Origin: Deltaproteobacteria bacterium
GTDB lineage: Bacteria; Myxococcota_A; UBA9160; SMWR01
DNA length: 64,000 bases
Reading direction: 5' to 3'
NCBI GenBank assembly: GCA_002729515.1
Contig: PBYF01000052.1
Span: forward strand, 66,690 to 130,689
Part shown: positions 8,501 through 17,632 of the stretch, in pieces
Layout: each line of letters opens with the position of its first letter
Numbering within the stretch: position 1 is the stretch's first letter
The notes under the pieces: generated by a model
What the model was told of the DNA's origin: nothing
Database searches by the model: none
The model's input: only the letters and a program-made list of their open reading frames with translations
Made by a program: the position numbers and the translations under genes

Positions 8501-9471
8501 GCTTTCCCATCACCCGGCTGCGCCGGCTGCGCCGCAGCGAGGCGCTGCGGCGCATGCTGCGCGAGACGCGGCTCTCCAGAGACGACCTGGTGTATCCCCT
8601 CTTCGTCGTGGAGGGTTCGGGCGTTCGCGCCCCGGTTACCTCCATGCCCGGTGTCTTCCGCCTTTCCGTGGACGCGCTCGTCATCGAGTGCAAGGAGGTG
8701 CACGACCTCGGGATTCCCGCGGTGCTCCTCTTCGGCGTGCCGGACGAGAAGGACGCCCGGGGCTCCGGCGCCGACGCGGCGGATGGCGTCGTGCAGCGCG
8801 CTGTCGAGGCCGTGAAGTCCGCGGTTCCCGGCCTCTGCGTGGTGACAGACGTCTGCCTCTGCGAATACACCGATCACGGCCACTGCGGCCTGATCGAGGA
8901 CGGAGACGTGGCGAACGACCCGTCTCTCGTGCGACTGGCGGAGACGGCGGTGTCCCACGCGCGGGCCGGTGCGGACGTTGTCGCCCCGTCCGACATGATG
9001 GACGGGCGGGTGGCCGCGATCCGCGCGGCACTCGACGGCGGTGGCTTCGACGCGGTCCCGATCCTCTCGTACGCCGCGAAGTTCGCGAGCGCCTACTACG
9101 GGCCCTTTCGCGACGCGGCGGAGAGCACGCCGCAGTTTGGCGACCGTCGCAGCTACCAGATGGACCCGCCCAACGCGCGCGAGGCGTTGCGCGAGATGCG
9201 GCTCGACCTGGAAGAGGGTGCGGATATTCTCATGGTCAAGCCGGCACTGCCGTACCTGGACGTTCTGGCACGCGCGCGGGCCGAGTTCGACGTGCCCCTT
9301 GCGGCCTACCACGTCTCCGGTGAGTACGCGATGGTTCGCGCGGCTGCCGAACGCGGGTGGATCGACGGCGATCGCGCGATGCACGAGGCGCTCATTGCGA
9401 TCAAGCGCGCTGGCGCCGATCTCATTTTGACCTACGCGGCGAAGGACGTTGCCGCGCAGCTTGTGCCCTGA
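8497..9471 (+). CDS. hemB: Delta-aminolevulinic acid dehydratase (porphobilinogen synthase)
   Basis: Condenses two 5-aminolevulinates to porphobilinogen. The protein has 324 residues. It starts with the typical [19 protein letters not shown]. The metal site [14 protein letters not shown] retains the three cysteines of zinc-dependent enzymes. The Schiff-base lysines lie in [17 protein letters not shown] and [12 protein letters not shown], and [11 protein letters not shown] is conserved. It overlaps the cobA/hemD stop (ATGA at 8497) and ends the tightly coupled run that starts at 3947. Confidence 0.97.
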   Translation: MSFPITRLRRLRRSEALRRMLRETRLSRDDLVYPLFVVEGSGVRAPVTSMPGVFRLSVDALVIECKEVHDLGIPAVLLFGVPDEKDARGSGADAADGVVQRAVEAVKSAVPGLCVVTDVCLCEYTDHGHCGLIEDGDVANDPSLVRLAETAVSHARAGADVVAPSDMMDGRVAAIRAALDGGGFDAVPILSYAAKFASAYYGPFRDAAESTPQFGDRRSYQMDPPNAREALREMRLDLEEGADILMVKPALPYLDVLARARAEFDVPLAAYHVSGEYAMVRAAAERGWIDGDRAMHEALIAIKRAGADLILTYAAKDVAAQLVP

Positions 9472-9483
9472 GGGGAGGAAAGC

Positions 9484-9663
9484 GTGGGGGTCGTCTACAA
9501 AGTCGTCGAGACGAGTGACGTGACCGACATCGAGCTCGAGCGCATCCTCAACGAGACGACCGACCAGGGCTGGACCCTAGACGCAATGCAGTTCGCCATG
9601 CGCGACTCGTCGAAACGCCCGGCCATGGCCTTCCTCACCTTCACCCGCTCCGACGGCAACTGA
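9484..9663 (+). CDS. Small DUF4177-like protein
   Basis: Reading frame of 59 residues from GTG 9484, preceded by a good Shine-Dalgarno sequence (ggggaggaaagc, spacing about 6). Near the end it reads QGWTLDAMQFAMRDSSKRP then AMAFLTFTR, resembling the DUF4177 family of small proteins whose mark is a GW-L motif followed by hydrophobic strands. It lies 12 bp after hemB and is probably the last cistron of the heme operon. Function is unknown. The RBS, spacing and protein-like composition support a real gene. Confidence 0.7.
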   Translation: MGVVYKVVETSDVTDIELERILNETTDQGWTLDAMQFAMRDSSKRPAMAFLTFTRSDGN

Positions 9664-9714
9664 TTCCACCCACGGCCTCGAGGGTGCTTCGGCGAAATCG
9701 GGGCGGCGCTATGC

Positions 9715-11007
9715 CTACCAGAGTTCGGGGGGGTTCGAAGGGCAGGACCAGGCCGACTCGAGCGCGGCGGCGTCCTCGGGGTCGAGCTCTTCCTCGTCCA
9801 GGTCGCCGTGGAAGGGCGAGTTGTAGTGGCACTCGACCCAGCGCGGCGCCGTGAAAGCCAGCAGGTAGCTCGTGCCGAAGCTCGTGTAGTGGAACTTGCC
9901 GTCGTAAAGGAATCCGAAGCCGATGGCGGGCGTCGGGATCGAACGCATGTCGCCGCCGGCGACGAGATCTGTCAGTTCATCGGGGTAGAGATCCGCACGC
10001 GCGTAGTAGCGCTCCATCGCCTCGTTGATCGCCTCGGCCTGCACATCCCGCGTCCAGTGGTAGTCGATCCGTGCCCACACCTCGCCCGCCACCAGCGGTG
10101 CCGCGATGAGAGCTGCACCCAGCGAGAAGTACCGGGCCCTTTCGCGCAGGGCGTCGGTGTGAAGACGGTCTCGAGCGGCCACCCCCGCGATTCCGAGTGC
10201 CGTGGCCACCACCAGCCCCGCGAACGTTCCGGCTCCGGGTCGGAACGGCAGCAGGTGCCAGCCCGTGCCGGCCGCGATGAGTGCGACGGGAAGCGAGACG
10301 CCGAGTGCGACGCCGATGACCGCGGCGCGCGGGTCGTCTGCGCGGCGCGCGAGCGCCAGTGCCCCGAGCGCCACGCCGGCGAGCCACACCATCGCGAACA
10401 GCCCCCCCACTTCGAGCCCGAAGATCGTGACGGCGGGCCAGGGAGACAGCGAGAAATAGAGCCGTTCGTCGGTGCCGGTGGCGTTGCGCAGCAACGCGAC
10501 GGCGGCGAAGCAGACCGGCAGGTAGGTCGCGGCGCGCAGCGGCCAGCCGAGCCGCAGCCAGCTCCGGGCAAGCAGCGGCGCGGTCAGCGCGCAACTCACG
10601 ATGAGCGCCGTCATCACGAGCACCGCAGATCCGCGCCAGAAGAAGAATTCCCAGACCCGCACCCCCAGCGTGCCGTAGAAGCCAAAGAGCGAGACCGAGA
10701 TCAGGCATGCCAGCGCCAGCGTGCGGGCCAAGGCGGAGCGGCTCGCGACGAAGACGAGCCCGGTCAGAGCCGCCGCGGGCAGCACCAGCAGGACGATGGC
10801 CCGCGCCGGTACTCGGAGGGCCCAGGCGAATGCGGCGCTTCCGCGCAGGAAGCCGCGCGGGTCGTACCACGCGAGCTCTCCGCTGAGTGGCAGCGGGCCG
10901 ATCCCCTGGTGTGCGGCGTATGCGTAGAGAATGGCGAGTGCGGTGAAGAGCCAGCCCGCCAGTTCGGACCCAGTGATGGATGGCCCGTTGCGCGGCGGAT
11001 CGCTCAC
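9715..11007 (-). CDS. Polytopic membrane protein with soluble C-terminal tail
   Basis: I do not recognise a family. The 430-residue protein begins with a GTG overlapping the stop of the upstream gene (GTGA, 11004-11007). Residues about 15-305 contain eight to nine hydrophobic helices. The last 120 residues are soluble, with an acidic stretch DLDEEELDPEDAAALESAW and two cysteines, and look like a small folded domain (IGFGFLYDGKFHYTSF), perhaps periplasmic. Convergent with the heme operon. Coupling to the 142-residue charged protein suggests a two-component membrane unit of unknown role. Confidence 0.6.
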   Translation of the reverse strand: MSDPPRNGPSITGSELAGWLFTALAILYAYAAHQGIGPLPLSGELAWYDPRGFLRGSAAFAWALRVPARAIVLLVLPAAALTGLVFVASRSALARTLALACLISVSLFGFYGTLGVRVWEFFFWRGSAVLVMTALIVSCALTAPLLARSWLRLGWPLRAATYLPVCFAAVALLRNATGTDERLYFSLSPWPAVTIFGLEVGGLFAMVWLAGVALGALALARRADDPRAAVIGVALGVSLPVALIAAGTGWHLLPFRPGAGTFAGLVVATALGIAGVAARDRLHTDALRERARYFSLGAALIAAPLVAGEVWARIDYHWTRDVQAEAINEAMERYYARADLYPDELTDLVAGGDMRSIPTPAIGFGFLYDGKFHYTSFGTSYLLAFTAPRWVECHYNSPFHGDLDEEELDPEDAAALESAWSCPSNPPELW

Positions 11008-11432
11008 TTCTTCACGTCGTCCGCGAGGTTCACGTGCATTCTCTTCTGAGTTTCCGACCCGCGTTCTCCGAGCCGGATCTCCGCCCGTACCTCGACAGTG
11101 CGTCCCTCGAGGAGTTCGTTCATCACCGCGGCGACGTCGATCTTCTCGAGAGTCTGGGCCAGTTCGAAGCTCAGCCGCTCGAGGAACTCCTTGCGGGTCC
11201 GCTCGCTCTGGTCGATGGCGAAATCGGACCAGTCTTTCGGCAGCGTGTCCCCGAGGGCCTTGCGAATCGTCTCCTCGGTGGAGAAGAAACCCGAGAGCCC
11301 CAGTGCGACCATGCGCCGAGCGAGATCCGAAAGCCCCGGAATGCGTCCGTCTTCGTCGGTCGCCGATTGCTCCGGCTCTCGCGTGGGTTCCGAGTCGGAC
11401 CCTTCTTTTGCGTTCCCTCGCTTGGTAGTCAT
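11004..11432 (-). CDS. Conserved hypothetical charged protein
   Basis: Soluble protein of 142 residues. The first 35 residues are a polar, probably disordered tail rich in Glu/Ser; then comes a helical core with LSDLARRMVALGLSGFFSTEETIRKAL and DWSDFAIDQSERTRKEFLERL, and a short beta-rich end. The helical spacing is loosely like phasin-type or coiled-coil adaptors, but I cannot assign a family. It overlaps the membrane-protein start by GTGA and is divergent from the CBS gene with only 17 bp between starts, so the two promoters must overlap. Confidence 0.55.
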   Translation of the reverse strand: MTTKRGNAKEGSDSEPTREPEQSATDEDGRIPGLSDLARRMVALGLSGFFSTEETIRKALGDTLPKDWSDFAIDQSERTRKEFLERLSFELAQTLEKIDVAAVMNELLEGRTVEVRAEIRLGERGSETQKRMHVNLADDVKK

Positions 11433-11449
11433 GGAGTAGATTGCTCGCT

Positions 11450-11863
11450 ATGGATTACGCTTGTGTTCGCGACATCATGCCGGACACGATGGTCACGGTG
11501 AGCGAAGGTGACCGGCTCTCGACGGTCGAGGATATCATGCGGCTGGGGCGCGTGCGCCACATGCCGGTGGTTCGTGCCGGCACGCTCGTCGGCGTCGTCT
11601 CGGAACGGGATCTGCTTCGAGCGTCACTCTCGAGCCAGATTGACGTCAAGGCCGATATGCACCGTGCATTCCTTCACGGGGTCGAGATCGCGAAGGTGAT
11701 GTCTGCGCCGGCGATCGTGATCGATCCCGCGGCCAGCGTGAAACAGGCCGCACGGAAGATGGCCGACGGCAAGATCGGTTGCCTCCCGGTGGTCGATGGC
11801 GATGTTCTCATCGGTCTCATCACCGAGACCGATGTGCTCCGCTACTTCGCGCATCACGTCTGA
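11450..11863 (+). CDS. Tandem CBS-domain protein
   Basis: Stand-alone Bateman module of 137 residues. CBS1 (about 8-60) has DIMPDTMVTVSEGDRLSTVEDIM and VVSERDLLRA; CBS2 (about 80-135) has VMSAPAIVIDPAASVKQAARKM and LIGLITETDVLRYF. Such modules bind adenosine nucleotides or SAM and regulate a partner. No enzymatic domain is attached. ATG 11450 is chosen over TTG 11441 because the sequence before Met is not conserved in type. It lies head to head with the charged hypothetical gene. Confidence 0.85.
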   Translation: MDYACVRDIMPDTMVTVSEGDRLSTVEDIMRLGRVRHMPVVRAGTLVGVVSERDLLRASLSSQIDVKADMHRAFLHGVEIAKVMSAPAIVIDPAASVKQAARKMADGKIGCLPVVDGDVLIGLITETDVLRYFAHHV

Positions 11864-11873
11864 GCCGAAGCTC

Positions 11874-13235
11874 CTAGACGCGGACGATCTTCCAGCTTCC
11901 GCTGGCGAACCTCCAGGTCAGCAAGCCGGCCTTCACCAGGTAGTCGGCGAGAAGGCAGAGCCACACCGCCGTGATCGTTCCGAAGACCGGAAGGGCAATC
12001 AGGATCGCAGCACCGAGGCGCACGACGAATAACCCGATGAGGATCGTGTAGAGCGGAAAGCGCGTGTCTCCGGCGCCCCGCAGGCTGCCGGATAGCGCGA
12101 ACTCCATGGCCATCAGGGGCTGCGCTGCCCCGAGGATGTAGATGAAGCGCAGCGTCAAGTGGATGGTTTCCGGGCCGGTCGCGCCGAATAGCGTTGTGAT
12201 TGGCGCGGCGAAGGAGATGATGGCGAAGCCGAGGCTTCCCATTACGGCCACCGCGCCGAGCACACCCCTCCAGCCGGCGCGGGCCGCAAGGTCCGGGCGC
12301 TCCGCACCCAGGTTCTGGCCCACGAGGGTCGATGCGGCCATGGCGAAGCCGAAGCCGGGAACGAAGCAGAGAGCGAGGATCCGCACTCCGATCAGGTATG
12401 CCGAGATCGCCGGAGTGCCGAACGCAGAGACGACAGCCATGAAGATCAGCAGGCCTCCCTGGAACGCCACCTGTTCCAGCGCCGTCGGGATGCCGATGCG
12501 CAGGACACGCCACGCGAGAAGTCGCGTGACGCTTCCGCGCCAGGGGCCGGACGGGAGCAACAGGCGCTCGCGCCACCACAGCCAGAGGAGCACGGAGAGG
12601 CCGACGCTATAGGCGAGACCGCTGGCCCAGGCCGACCCGACCGCGCCGAGCGCCGGTGCTCCCAGCCGCCCGAAGATCAGCGCCCAGTCTGCGATCGCGT
12701 TGACGACGACGGTTGCTACGCCGATTGCGAGCGGCGTGCGAACGTCGCCTGCACCGCGAAGGGACTGGCAGAGCGTGAACTCGATGGCGAACGGCACGCT
12801 GAACGCCAGCAGGATCGCGAGGCACTCGCCGCCGAGGACGGCGACTGCGGAGCTCACGCCCAGCAAGGACACCATGTCCTCTGACGCCGGAAGAGCGAGC
12901 ATGAGCAGTGCGCCGAAGACCGCCGCAAGTGCTACCGAGCAGCGCACGGCGCGGCCGGCCTCGTCCGCGTTGCGGCGGCCCCACTCGCGAGCCACGACGG
13001 CCACGGTTCCACTCGTGACGGCCGCCAGCAACGCGAACGCGAAGAAGTGCACCTGAGTCGCCACGCCCACCGCCGCCACGGCCGCGCTCCCGAGCGAGGC
13101 GACGAAGGCCAGGTCGACGATGCCCATCAGCGCCTGGGTGGCGAAGAGCATGATGCTCGGCCACGCGAGCTGCCAGATGCCCTGTCCGTCCGCCACGTTC
13201 GGATCGTCGGCGGAGCGCTCCGCATTCCGGGGCAT
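11874..13235 (-). CDS. MATE family efflux transporter
   Basis: Cation-coupled multidrug or metabolite exporter, 453 residues with 12 predicted helices. The N-lobe begins IWQLAWPSIMLFATQALMG with LAFVASLGSAA; the SLRGAGDVRTPL and SLRGAGDTRFPL motifs occur at equivalent places in the two lobes, the internal repeat typical of MATE/NorM. The frame is open far upstream to 13775, but ATG 13235 (MPRNAERS) gives a short cytoplasmic tail and normal family length. The gene ends 10 bp from the CBS gene (convergent). Substrate unknown. Confidence 0.9.
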   Translation of the reverse strand: MPRNAERSADDPNVADGQGIWQLAWPSIMLFATQALMGIVDLAFVASLGSAAVAAVGVATQVHFFAFALLAAVTSGTVAVVAREWGRRNADEAGRAVRCSVALAAVFGALLMLALPASEDMVSLLGVSSAVAVLGGECLAILLAFSVPFAIEFTLCQSLRGAGDVRTPLAIGVATVVVNAIADWALIFGRLGAPALGAVGSAWASGLAYSVGLSVLLWLWWRERLLLPSGPWRGSVTRLLAWRVLRIGIPTALEQVAFQGGLLIFMAVVSAFGTPAISAYLIGVRILALCFVPGFGFAMAASTLVGQNLGAERPDLAARAGWRGVLGAVAVMGSLGFAIISFAAPITTLFGATGPETIHLTLRFIYILGAAQPLMAMEFALSGSLRGAGDTRFPLYTILIGLFVVRLGAAILIALPVFGTITAVWLCLLADYLVKAGLLTWRFASGSWKIVRV

Positions 13236-13298
13236 TCCGCACGTTACACGGGGCCTGCCCATACATTCACTGCAGCCGGGAGCCGCGTCTCGACCGAG

Positions 13299-13328
13299 TT
13301 GACATTTCCCGCGGGGGTCGCGTAGGCT
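13299..13328 (+). promoter_or_regulatory. Predicted sigma-70 promoter for the aldehyde dehydrogenase gene
   Basis: A perfect -35 TTGACA (13299-13304) is followed after 18 bp by TAGGCT (13323-13328), five of six matches to the -10 pattern except G for T/A positions. The site lies about 70 bp upstream of the ATG at 13401, in the gap between the diverging MATE and dehydrogenase genes, and points at the dehydrogenase. Confidence 0.6.
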
Positions 13329-13400
13329 CGGGTATTGCCCCCCCGGGATTCTGCGCATCCGGGCGATGCGCACGGCGTCTTCGGCGGGGCCGGGGTACGC

Positions 13401-14933
13401 ATGGCGGTCGTCGAGCAACTGGAAAGAGCGAGCGGCAACGGTCGCCGCCTTCGACTCGCGAACCCCGCGACGCTCCAGCCGCTCGGCGAAGTCGACGTGC
13501 AGTCGGCGGCGGATGTTCGAGCGGCCATCGAGTGCGCGCGCAAGTCGCAGCCGGCGTGGGCAGCTCTCTCGTTCGAAGAGCGCGGGCATTATCTCGAGCG
13601 CGTGGTCCGCGTGATTCTCGAGCGTCAGGAAGAACTTCTCGACGTGATCACGCGCGAGACCGGCAAGCCGCGTGTCGAGGCGCTCGCGACGGAGATCGTG
13701 ACTTCCTGCGACGCGCTCCAGTTCTACGCGAAGCGCGCGAAGCAGGTGCTTGCCGAGCGCACGCTTCCGCTGCACCTGCTCAAGACGAAGAAGCTGCGCA
13801 TTGCCTACAAACCGCTCGGTGTGATCGGAATCATCACCCCGTGGAATTTCCCGTTCCTCCTGACCCTCAATCCGACGGCTCAGGCGCTCATGGCCGGGAA
13901 TGCGGTCGTGCTCAAGCCTTCGGAGGCGACACCTTTCTCCGCGCGCTGCGTCCAGGAAATCCTGGATGCAGCCGGCCTGCCCGAGGGAGTCTTCAACCTC
14001 GTGACCGGTGACGGAGAGACGGGTGAGGCTCTGGTCGAGGCGGGGGTCGACAAGATCTCGTTCACCGGCAGCGTCGCCACCGGGAGAAAGGTCGCAGAGA
14101 TCTGTGGGCGCAACCTCGTGCCCTGCACCCTGGAACTGGGCGGCAAGGATCCGATGATCGTCTGCGCCGACGCCGATCTCGACCGGGCGTCACGGGGTGC
14201 GGTCTTCGGTGCCTTCGCCAACTCCGGCCAAGTGTGCACCTCGACCGAGCGTGTCTACGTGGTTGACGAGGTCGCCGAGGAGTTCACGAGACGTTGCGTC
14301 GAGCGCACGTCGGAGCTGCGCCAGGGAGCAGACGGCGAGTTCGATGTGGGCTCCATCATCTTGCCGAGTCAGCTCGAGATCATCGAGTCGCACGTCGAGG
14401 ACGCCGTGGCCCGGGGTGCGCGGTTGCTCGCCGGCGGGCGCCGAAACCCGAATGAGCCGGGATATTTCTACGAGCCGACTATCCTGACGGACGTCACCCA
14501 CGATATGCGCGTCATGCGCGAGGAGACCTTTGGCCCCGTGCTCCCCATCATGCGGGTTGCGGACGAAGCCGAAGCGGTGAAGCACGCCAACGATTCCCGC
14601 TACGGACTCAACGCGAACGTCTGGACGCGCAACAAGCACAAGGGAACCGACTTGGCCCGGGCCATCGAGTCCGGGTGCGTCGTCGTGAACGATTGCATGG
14701 TCACCTACGCGGTGGCCGAGTCGCCCTTCGGCGGTGTGAAAGACAGCGGGATCGGGCGAGTGAACGGTGCCGTCGGACTGAGGGGCTTTTGCGTGGTTCA
14801 GTCGATCGTGATCGACCGGAGGAGTGGCCGGAGTGAAATGCTCTGGTTCCCATACTCGCAGCGGACTCTGGTGGCGATCAAGCGGATGATGCGATTCGTG
14901 TGGGGGACTTCACTCGGGCGGTGGCTCTCTTGA
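13401..14933 (+). CDS. NAD(P)-dependent aldehyde dehydrogenase
   Basis: ALDH superfamily enzyme of 510 residues oxidising an aldehyde to its acid. Motifs: ITPWNFPFLLTLNPTAQAL, the cofactor Lys in VVLKPSEATP, FTGSVATGRKV, the general-base Glu in TLELGGKDP, the nucleophile Cys in NSGQVCTSTERVY and EETFGPVLPI. It resembles succinate-semialdehyde or long-chain-type ALDHs. The last 35 residues (WFPYSQRTLVAIKRMMRFVW and onward) go past the usual end and are basic-amphipathic, as in fatty-aldehyde dehydrogenases that dock on membranes. ATG 13401 is preferred over the unconserved extension from 13335. Confidence 0.9.
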   Translation: MAVVEQLERASGNGRRLRLANPATLQPLGEVDVQSAADVRAAIECARKSQPAWAALSFEERGHYLERVVRVILERQEELLDVITRETGKPRVEALATEIVTSCDALQFYAKRAKQVLAERTLPLHLLKTKKLRIAYKPLGVIGIITPWNFPFLLTLNPTAQALMAGNAVVLKPSEATPFSARCVQEILDAAGLPEGVFNLVTGDGETGEALVEAGVDKISFTGSVATGRKVAEICGRNLVPCTLELGGKDPMIVCADADLDRASRGAVFGAFANSGQVCTSTERVYVVDEVAEEFTRRCVERTSELRQGADGEFDVGSIILPSQLEIIESHVEDAVARGARLLAGGRRNPNEPGYFYEPTILTDVTHDMRVMREETFGPVLPIMRVADEAEAVKHANDSRYGLNANVWTRNKHKGTDLARAIESGCVVVNDCMVTYAVAESPFGGVKDSGIGRVNGAVGLRGFCVVQSIVIDRRSGRSEMLWFPYSQRTLVAIKRMMRFVWGTSLGRWLS

Positions 14934-14964
14934 CGAGAGTCGTCCCGTGGATGCGGAGAACGCG

Positions 14965-15786
14965 ATGATTTCGACGATTTTGACGGCAAGTGACGGCTCG
15001 GAGGCCTCGTTGGCCGCCGAGCGCTTTGCGGTGGCCTTGGCCGCGCGCTCCGGCGCACGGCTGCAGGGCCTGTCCGTGGTGGAAGAGCGGCTGGTCCGCG
15101 GCTTCCGCGAGGACGGGCTCGGCGTGGCGCCGCCGGCCGGCGAGCCAGTGGCCGCCTACTTGAAGAGTCGTGCCGAAGCCGTCGGCCGCCGCCTGTCGGA
15201 GCACGCGCGTGCCCAGGGCGTCGAGTGTCGCTGCGAGTCCGCCCAGGGAATCGCCGACGATCTGATCGTGGAACGCGGTCAGCACACCGACCTGATCGTA
15301 TTGGGGCGCGATGGACAAAACCGAGCCTACCGCACCGGGTTGATCGGCTCGACCGTCAACGGCGTGATCCACAAGACGGCGAAGTCGGCGCTCGTCGTGC
15401 CTCCCGGCGCGCAGCTCTCCGGTCCGATCGTGCTCGGCTTCGATGGTTCGCCCGGTTCGCGCCTCGCGGCCGCGATGGCCGTCGATCTGGCCACGAATCT
15501 GTCCGAGTCGGTTCACGTCTTCGTCGACTCGAAGGACAAGGGGCGTGCGGTCGCACGCTTCGACGAGGTGCGTGGCCTCGTCGGTTCGCTGCCCGTTCCG
15601 GTGCGTGAGGTCTCTTCGACTCTCGGGCGCCCGGACGTGAAGCTCGTCGACTCTGCCCGGGAAGTGCGCGCCGGTCTGATCGTGATGGGCGCCTTCGGGC
15701 GCAACCGTATCACCGAGTATTTCCTCGGCAGCAACTCGGCAGCGGTCGTGCGAACTTCGCCGATCGCCGTCCTCGTCGCGCGCTGA
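14965..15786 (+). CDS. Tandem universal stress protein (UspA family)
   Basis: Two Usp folds in one 273-residue protein. Domain 1 (about 1-140) begins ISTILTASDGSEASLAAERF and has IVLGRDGQNRAYRTGLIGST; domain 2 (about 145-273) begins IVLGFDGSPGSRLAAAMAVD and ends with IVMGAFGRNRITEYFLGSN followed by a terminal strand. The domain-2 G-x2-G-x9-G(S) region partly matches the ATP-binding pattern. ATG 14965 is preferred; GTG 14947 in frame adds six residues. It sits 31 bp after the dehydrogenase. The role is usually stress-linked nucleotide binding. Confidence 0.85.
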   Translation: MISTILTASDGSEASLAAERFAVALAARSGARLQGLSVVEERLVRGFREDGLGVAPPAGEPVAAYLKSRAEAVGRRLSEHARAQGVECRCESAQGIADDLIVERGQHTDLIVLGRDGQNRAYRTGLIGSTVNGVIHKTAKSALVVPPGAQLSGPIVLGFDGSPGSRLAAAMAVDLATNLSESVHVFVDSKDKGRAVARFDEVRGLVGSLPVPVREVSSTLGRPDVKLVDSAREVRAGLIVMGAFGRNRITEYFLGSNSAAVVRTSPIAVLVAR

Positions 15787-15794
15787 GGTCGGCC

Positions 15795-16844
15795 GTGGCG
15801 GCGCCGATGCGCCTGGCGCAACTGGCGTCGGAACTCGGCTGCAGCGTCGAGGGCGATGCTGATGTCGAGATTCGAGGTGTGGGCTCGCTCGAGGATGCCG
15901 GGCCGGATGACCTGACGTTCGCGCGCGATGAGCGTTACGGGGAGCTGCTGGCGACGACCCGCGCTGGGGCCGTCATCGCACCGCCCGGAGTCGATACGGG
16001 TGAGCTGGTGGTGATCCGCTCGACCCAGCCCGGGCTCGATTTTGCCCGTGCCGCCCGACTCCTGGTGCCTCGGGTCCGCCCGCCCGCCGGCCGGCACCCG
16101 CGGGCCTGGATCGATCCCGACGCCGACGTGGACTCGACCGCGTTCGTCGGCCCCGGATGCAGCGTGGGCGCCGGGGCGTGCGTCGGACCGCGGAGCGTCC
16201 TTCACGCCAATGTGACCCTCTACGCCGGTGTGCGTGTCGGTGCCGACTGCACGCTTCACGCGGGCTGCGTGCTGCGCGAGGAGACCGAACTCGGCGATCG
16301 GGTGGTACTCCAGCCGGGCGTGGTACTCGGAGCGGATGGCTTCGGCTTCGCCGTGAACGAGCGCGGAGGCTTCGAGGCCGTGCCCCAGTTCGGCCGGGTC
16401 GTGGTGGAGGATGACGTGGAGATCGGAGCGAACGCGACGGTCGACCGCGGCACACTCGGCGACACGCGCATCCGGCGGGGTGCGAAGCTCGACAACTTGG
16501 TGATGGTGGCGCACAACTGTGTGGTGGGTGAGGACGCCATGCTGATTGCCCAGGCCGGTCTGGCGGGCAGTGTCCGCATTGGGCGCAGCGCTTTGGTGCT
16601 CGCCCAGGCGGGTGTCGCCGATCACATCTGCATCGGCGACCGGGCCTACGTCGGCCCCCAATCTGGTGTCACCAGCGATGTTCCCGCTGGCGGGCGGGTC
16701 CTCGGCATGCCCCACGACGATTTGCCGCGCACGCGCCGGCTCTGGGCGGCATGGCGACGCCTTCCCGAGCTCTTCGCGCGCGTTCGCGCGCTCGAACGGC
16801 AGGCGCCCGGAGACGGGGGCGGCGGGAGCGAAGACTCGGGGTGA
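15795..16844 (+). CDS. lpxD: UDP-3-O-acylglucosamine N-acyltransferase LpxD
   Basis: Third enzyme of lipid A synthesis; N-acylates UDP-3-O-acyl-glucosamine from acyl-ACP. The protein has 349 residues. The N-terminal uridine-binding domain has GVGSLEDAGPDDLTFARDE, then left-handed beta-helix hexapeptide repeats, with GADGFGFAVNERG and the catalytic-His segment LDNLVMVAHNC. The C-terminal helix ends with LPRTRRLWAAWRRLPELF. The GTG at 15795 has a GAGG Shine-Dalgarno; ATG 15807 is an alternative. It shows that the host makes lipopolysaccharide. The stop overlaps the rnhB GTG. lpxA and lpxB are not adjacent, unlike the enterobacterial order. Confidence 0.95.
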   Translation: MAAPMRLAQLASELGCSVEGDADVEIRGVGSLEDAGPDDLTFARDERYGELLATTRAGAVIAPPGVDTGELVVIRSTQPGLDFARAARLLVPRVRPPAGRHPRAWIDPDADVDSTAFVGPGCSVGAGACVGPRSVLHANVTLYAGVRVGADCTLHAGCVLREETELGDRVVLQPGVVLGADGFGFAVNERGGFEAVPQFGRVVVEDDVEIGANATVDRGTLGDTRIRRGAKLDNLVMVAHNCVVGEDAMLIAQAGLAGSVRIGRSALVLAQAGVADHICIGDRAYVGPQSGVTSDVPAGGRVLGMPHDDLPRTRRLWAAWRRLPELFARVRALERQAPGDGGGGSEDSG

Positions 16845-17632
16845 TCGACGTCGCGCGCGAATCGTTGGCCGAGTTGCGAAGCCGTGTGTCCCGGGCGAGG
16901 ACCGCCGCGTCGCTGGGGCGTCTGGCCGACGCGCTTGCCGCCGACCGGCGCCTGGGCGCGCGAGAGCTGGCCGAGAGAGCACGCCGGCGCCGTGAGGAAC
17001 TGGCCTGCGAACGCCGCCGCCAGGCACAACTTTTCGCTCTGCGGCGGCGGCTCCAGCGCCGGGGTGCGCGCCATGTGGCTGGCGTCGATGAGGTCGGTGT
17101 AGGGCCGTTGGCCGGGCCCGTGGTGGCGTGTGCGGTCGTTCTCCCGGGACGCGTCGACCTGCCTGGCATCGACGATTCGAAGCGGCTCACGGCCCGGACC
17201 CGGCTTCGTCTCGCGGCGGAGATCCGGGAGCAGGCACTCGCCGTCAGTGTCGCCGCGGTCTCATCGCGGGAGGTGGATCGCCTCAACGTCTATCGCGCGA
17301 GCCTCGTCGCCATGGGCCGCGCCGTGCGCGGTCTTCGCGTTGCACCGGACCATGTGCTCGTCGATGCCCGGACCCTTCCCGATCTCGACCTGCCGCAAAC
17401 GGCGATCGTCGGAGGGGATGGGCTCGACGGCAGTATCGCCGCGGCGTCGATCGTGGCGAAGGTGCACCGCGACGAATGGATGACGCGCCTCGCCGAGCGC
17501 TACCCGGGCTACGGCTTCGAGCGACACAAGGGCTATGGGACTCGCGAACACCTGGCCGCCCTCGAGCGTCTCGGACCCACGCGGGACCACCGGCGTTCGT
17601 TCGGTCCGGTCAATCAGCTGGCTCTTTGGTGA
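16841..17632 (+). CDS. rnhB: Ribonuclease HII with N-terminal helical extension and altered GRG motif
   Basis: Endonuclease that cuts RNA in RNA/DNA hybrids and excises misincorporated ribonucleotides. The protein has 263 residues: about 70 of charged helix (LADALAADRRLGARELAERA and onward), like the extension of Firmicutes RNase HII, then the catalytic domain starting VAGVDEVGVGPLAGPVVACA. Catalytic carboxylates are visible in GVDE, VLVDAR and the later IAAASIVAKVHRDEWM (Asp), plus YGFERHKGYGT. The GR(K)G tripeptide after DEV reads GVG: the Arg/Lys that helps recognise the ribonucleotide junction is Val. The frame continues upstream to 16751, but GTG 16841 overlaps the lpxD stop. Confidence 0.9.
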   Translation: MIDVARESLAELRSRVSRARTAASLGRLADALAADRRLGARELAERARRRREELACERRRQAQLFALRRRLQRRGARHVAGVDEVGVGPLAGPVVACAVVLPGRVDLPGIDDSKRLTARTRLRLAAEIREQALAVSVAAVSSREVDRLNVYRASLVAMGRAVRGLRVAPDHVLVDARTLPDLDLPQTAIVGGDGLDGSIAAASIVAKVHRDEWMTRLAERYPGYGFERHKGYGTREHLAALERLGPTRDHRRSFGPVNQLALW

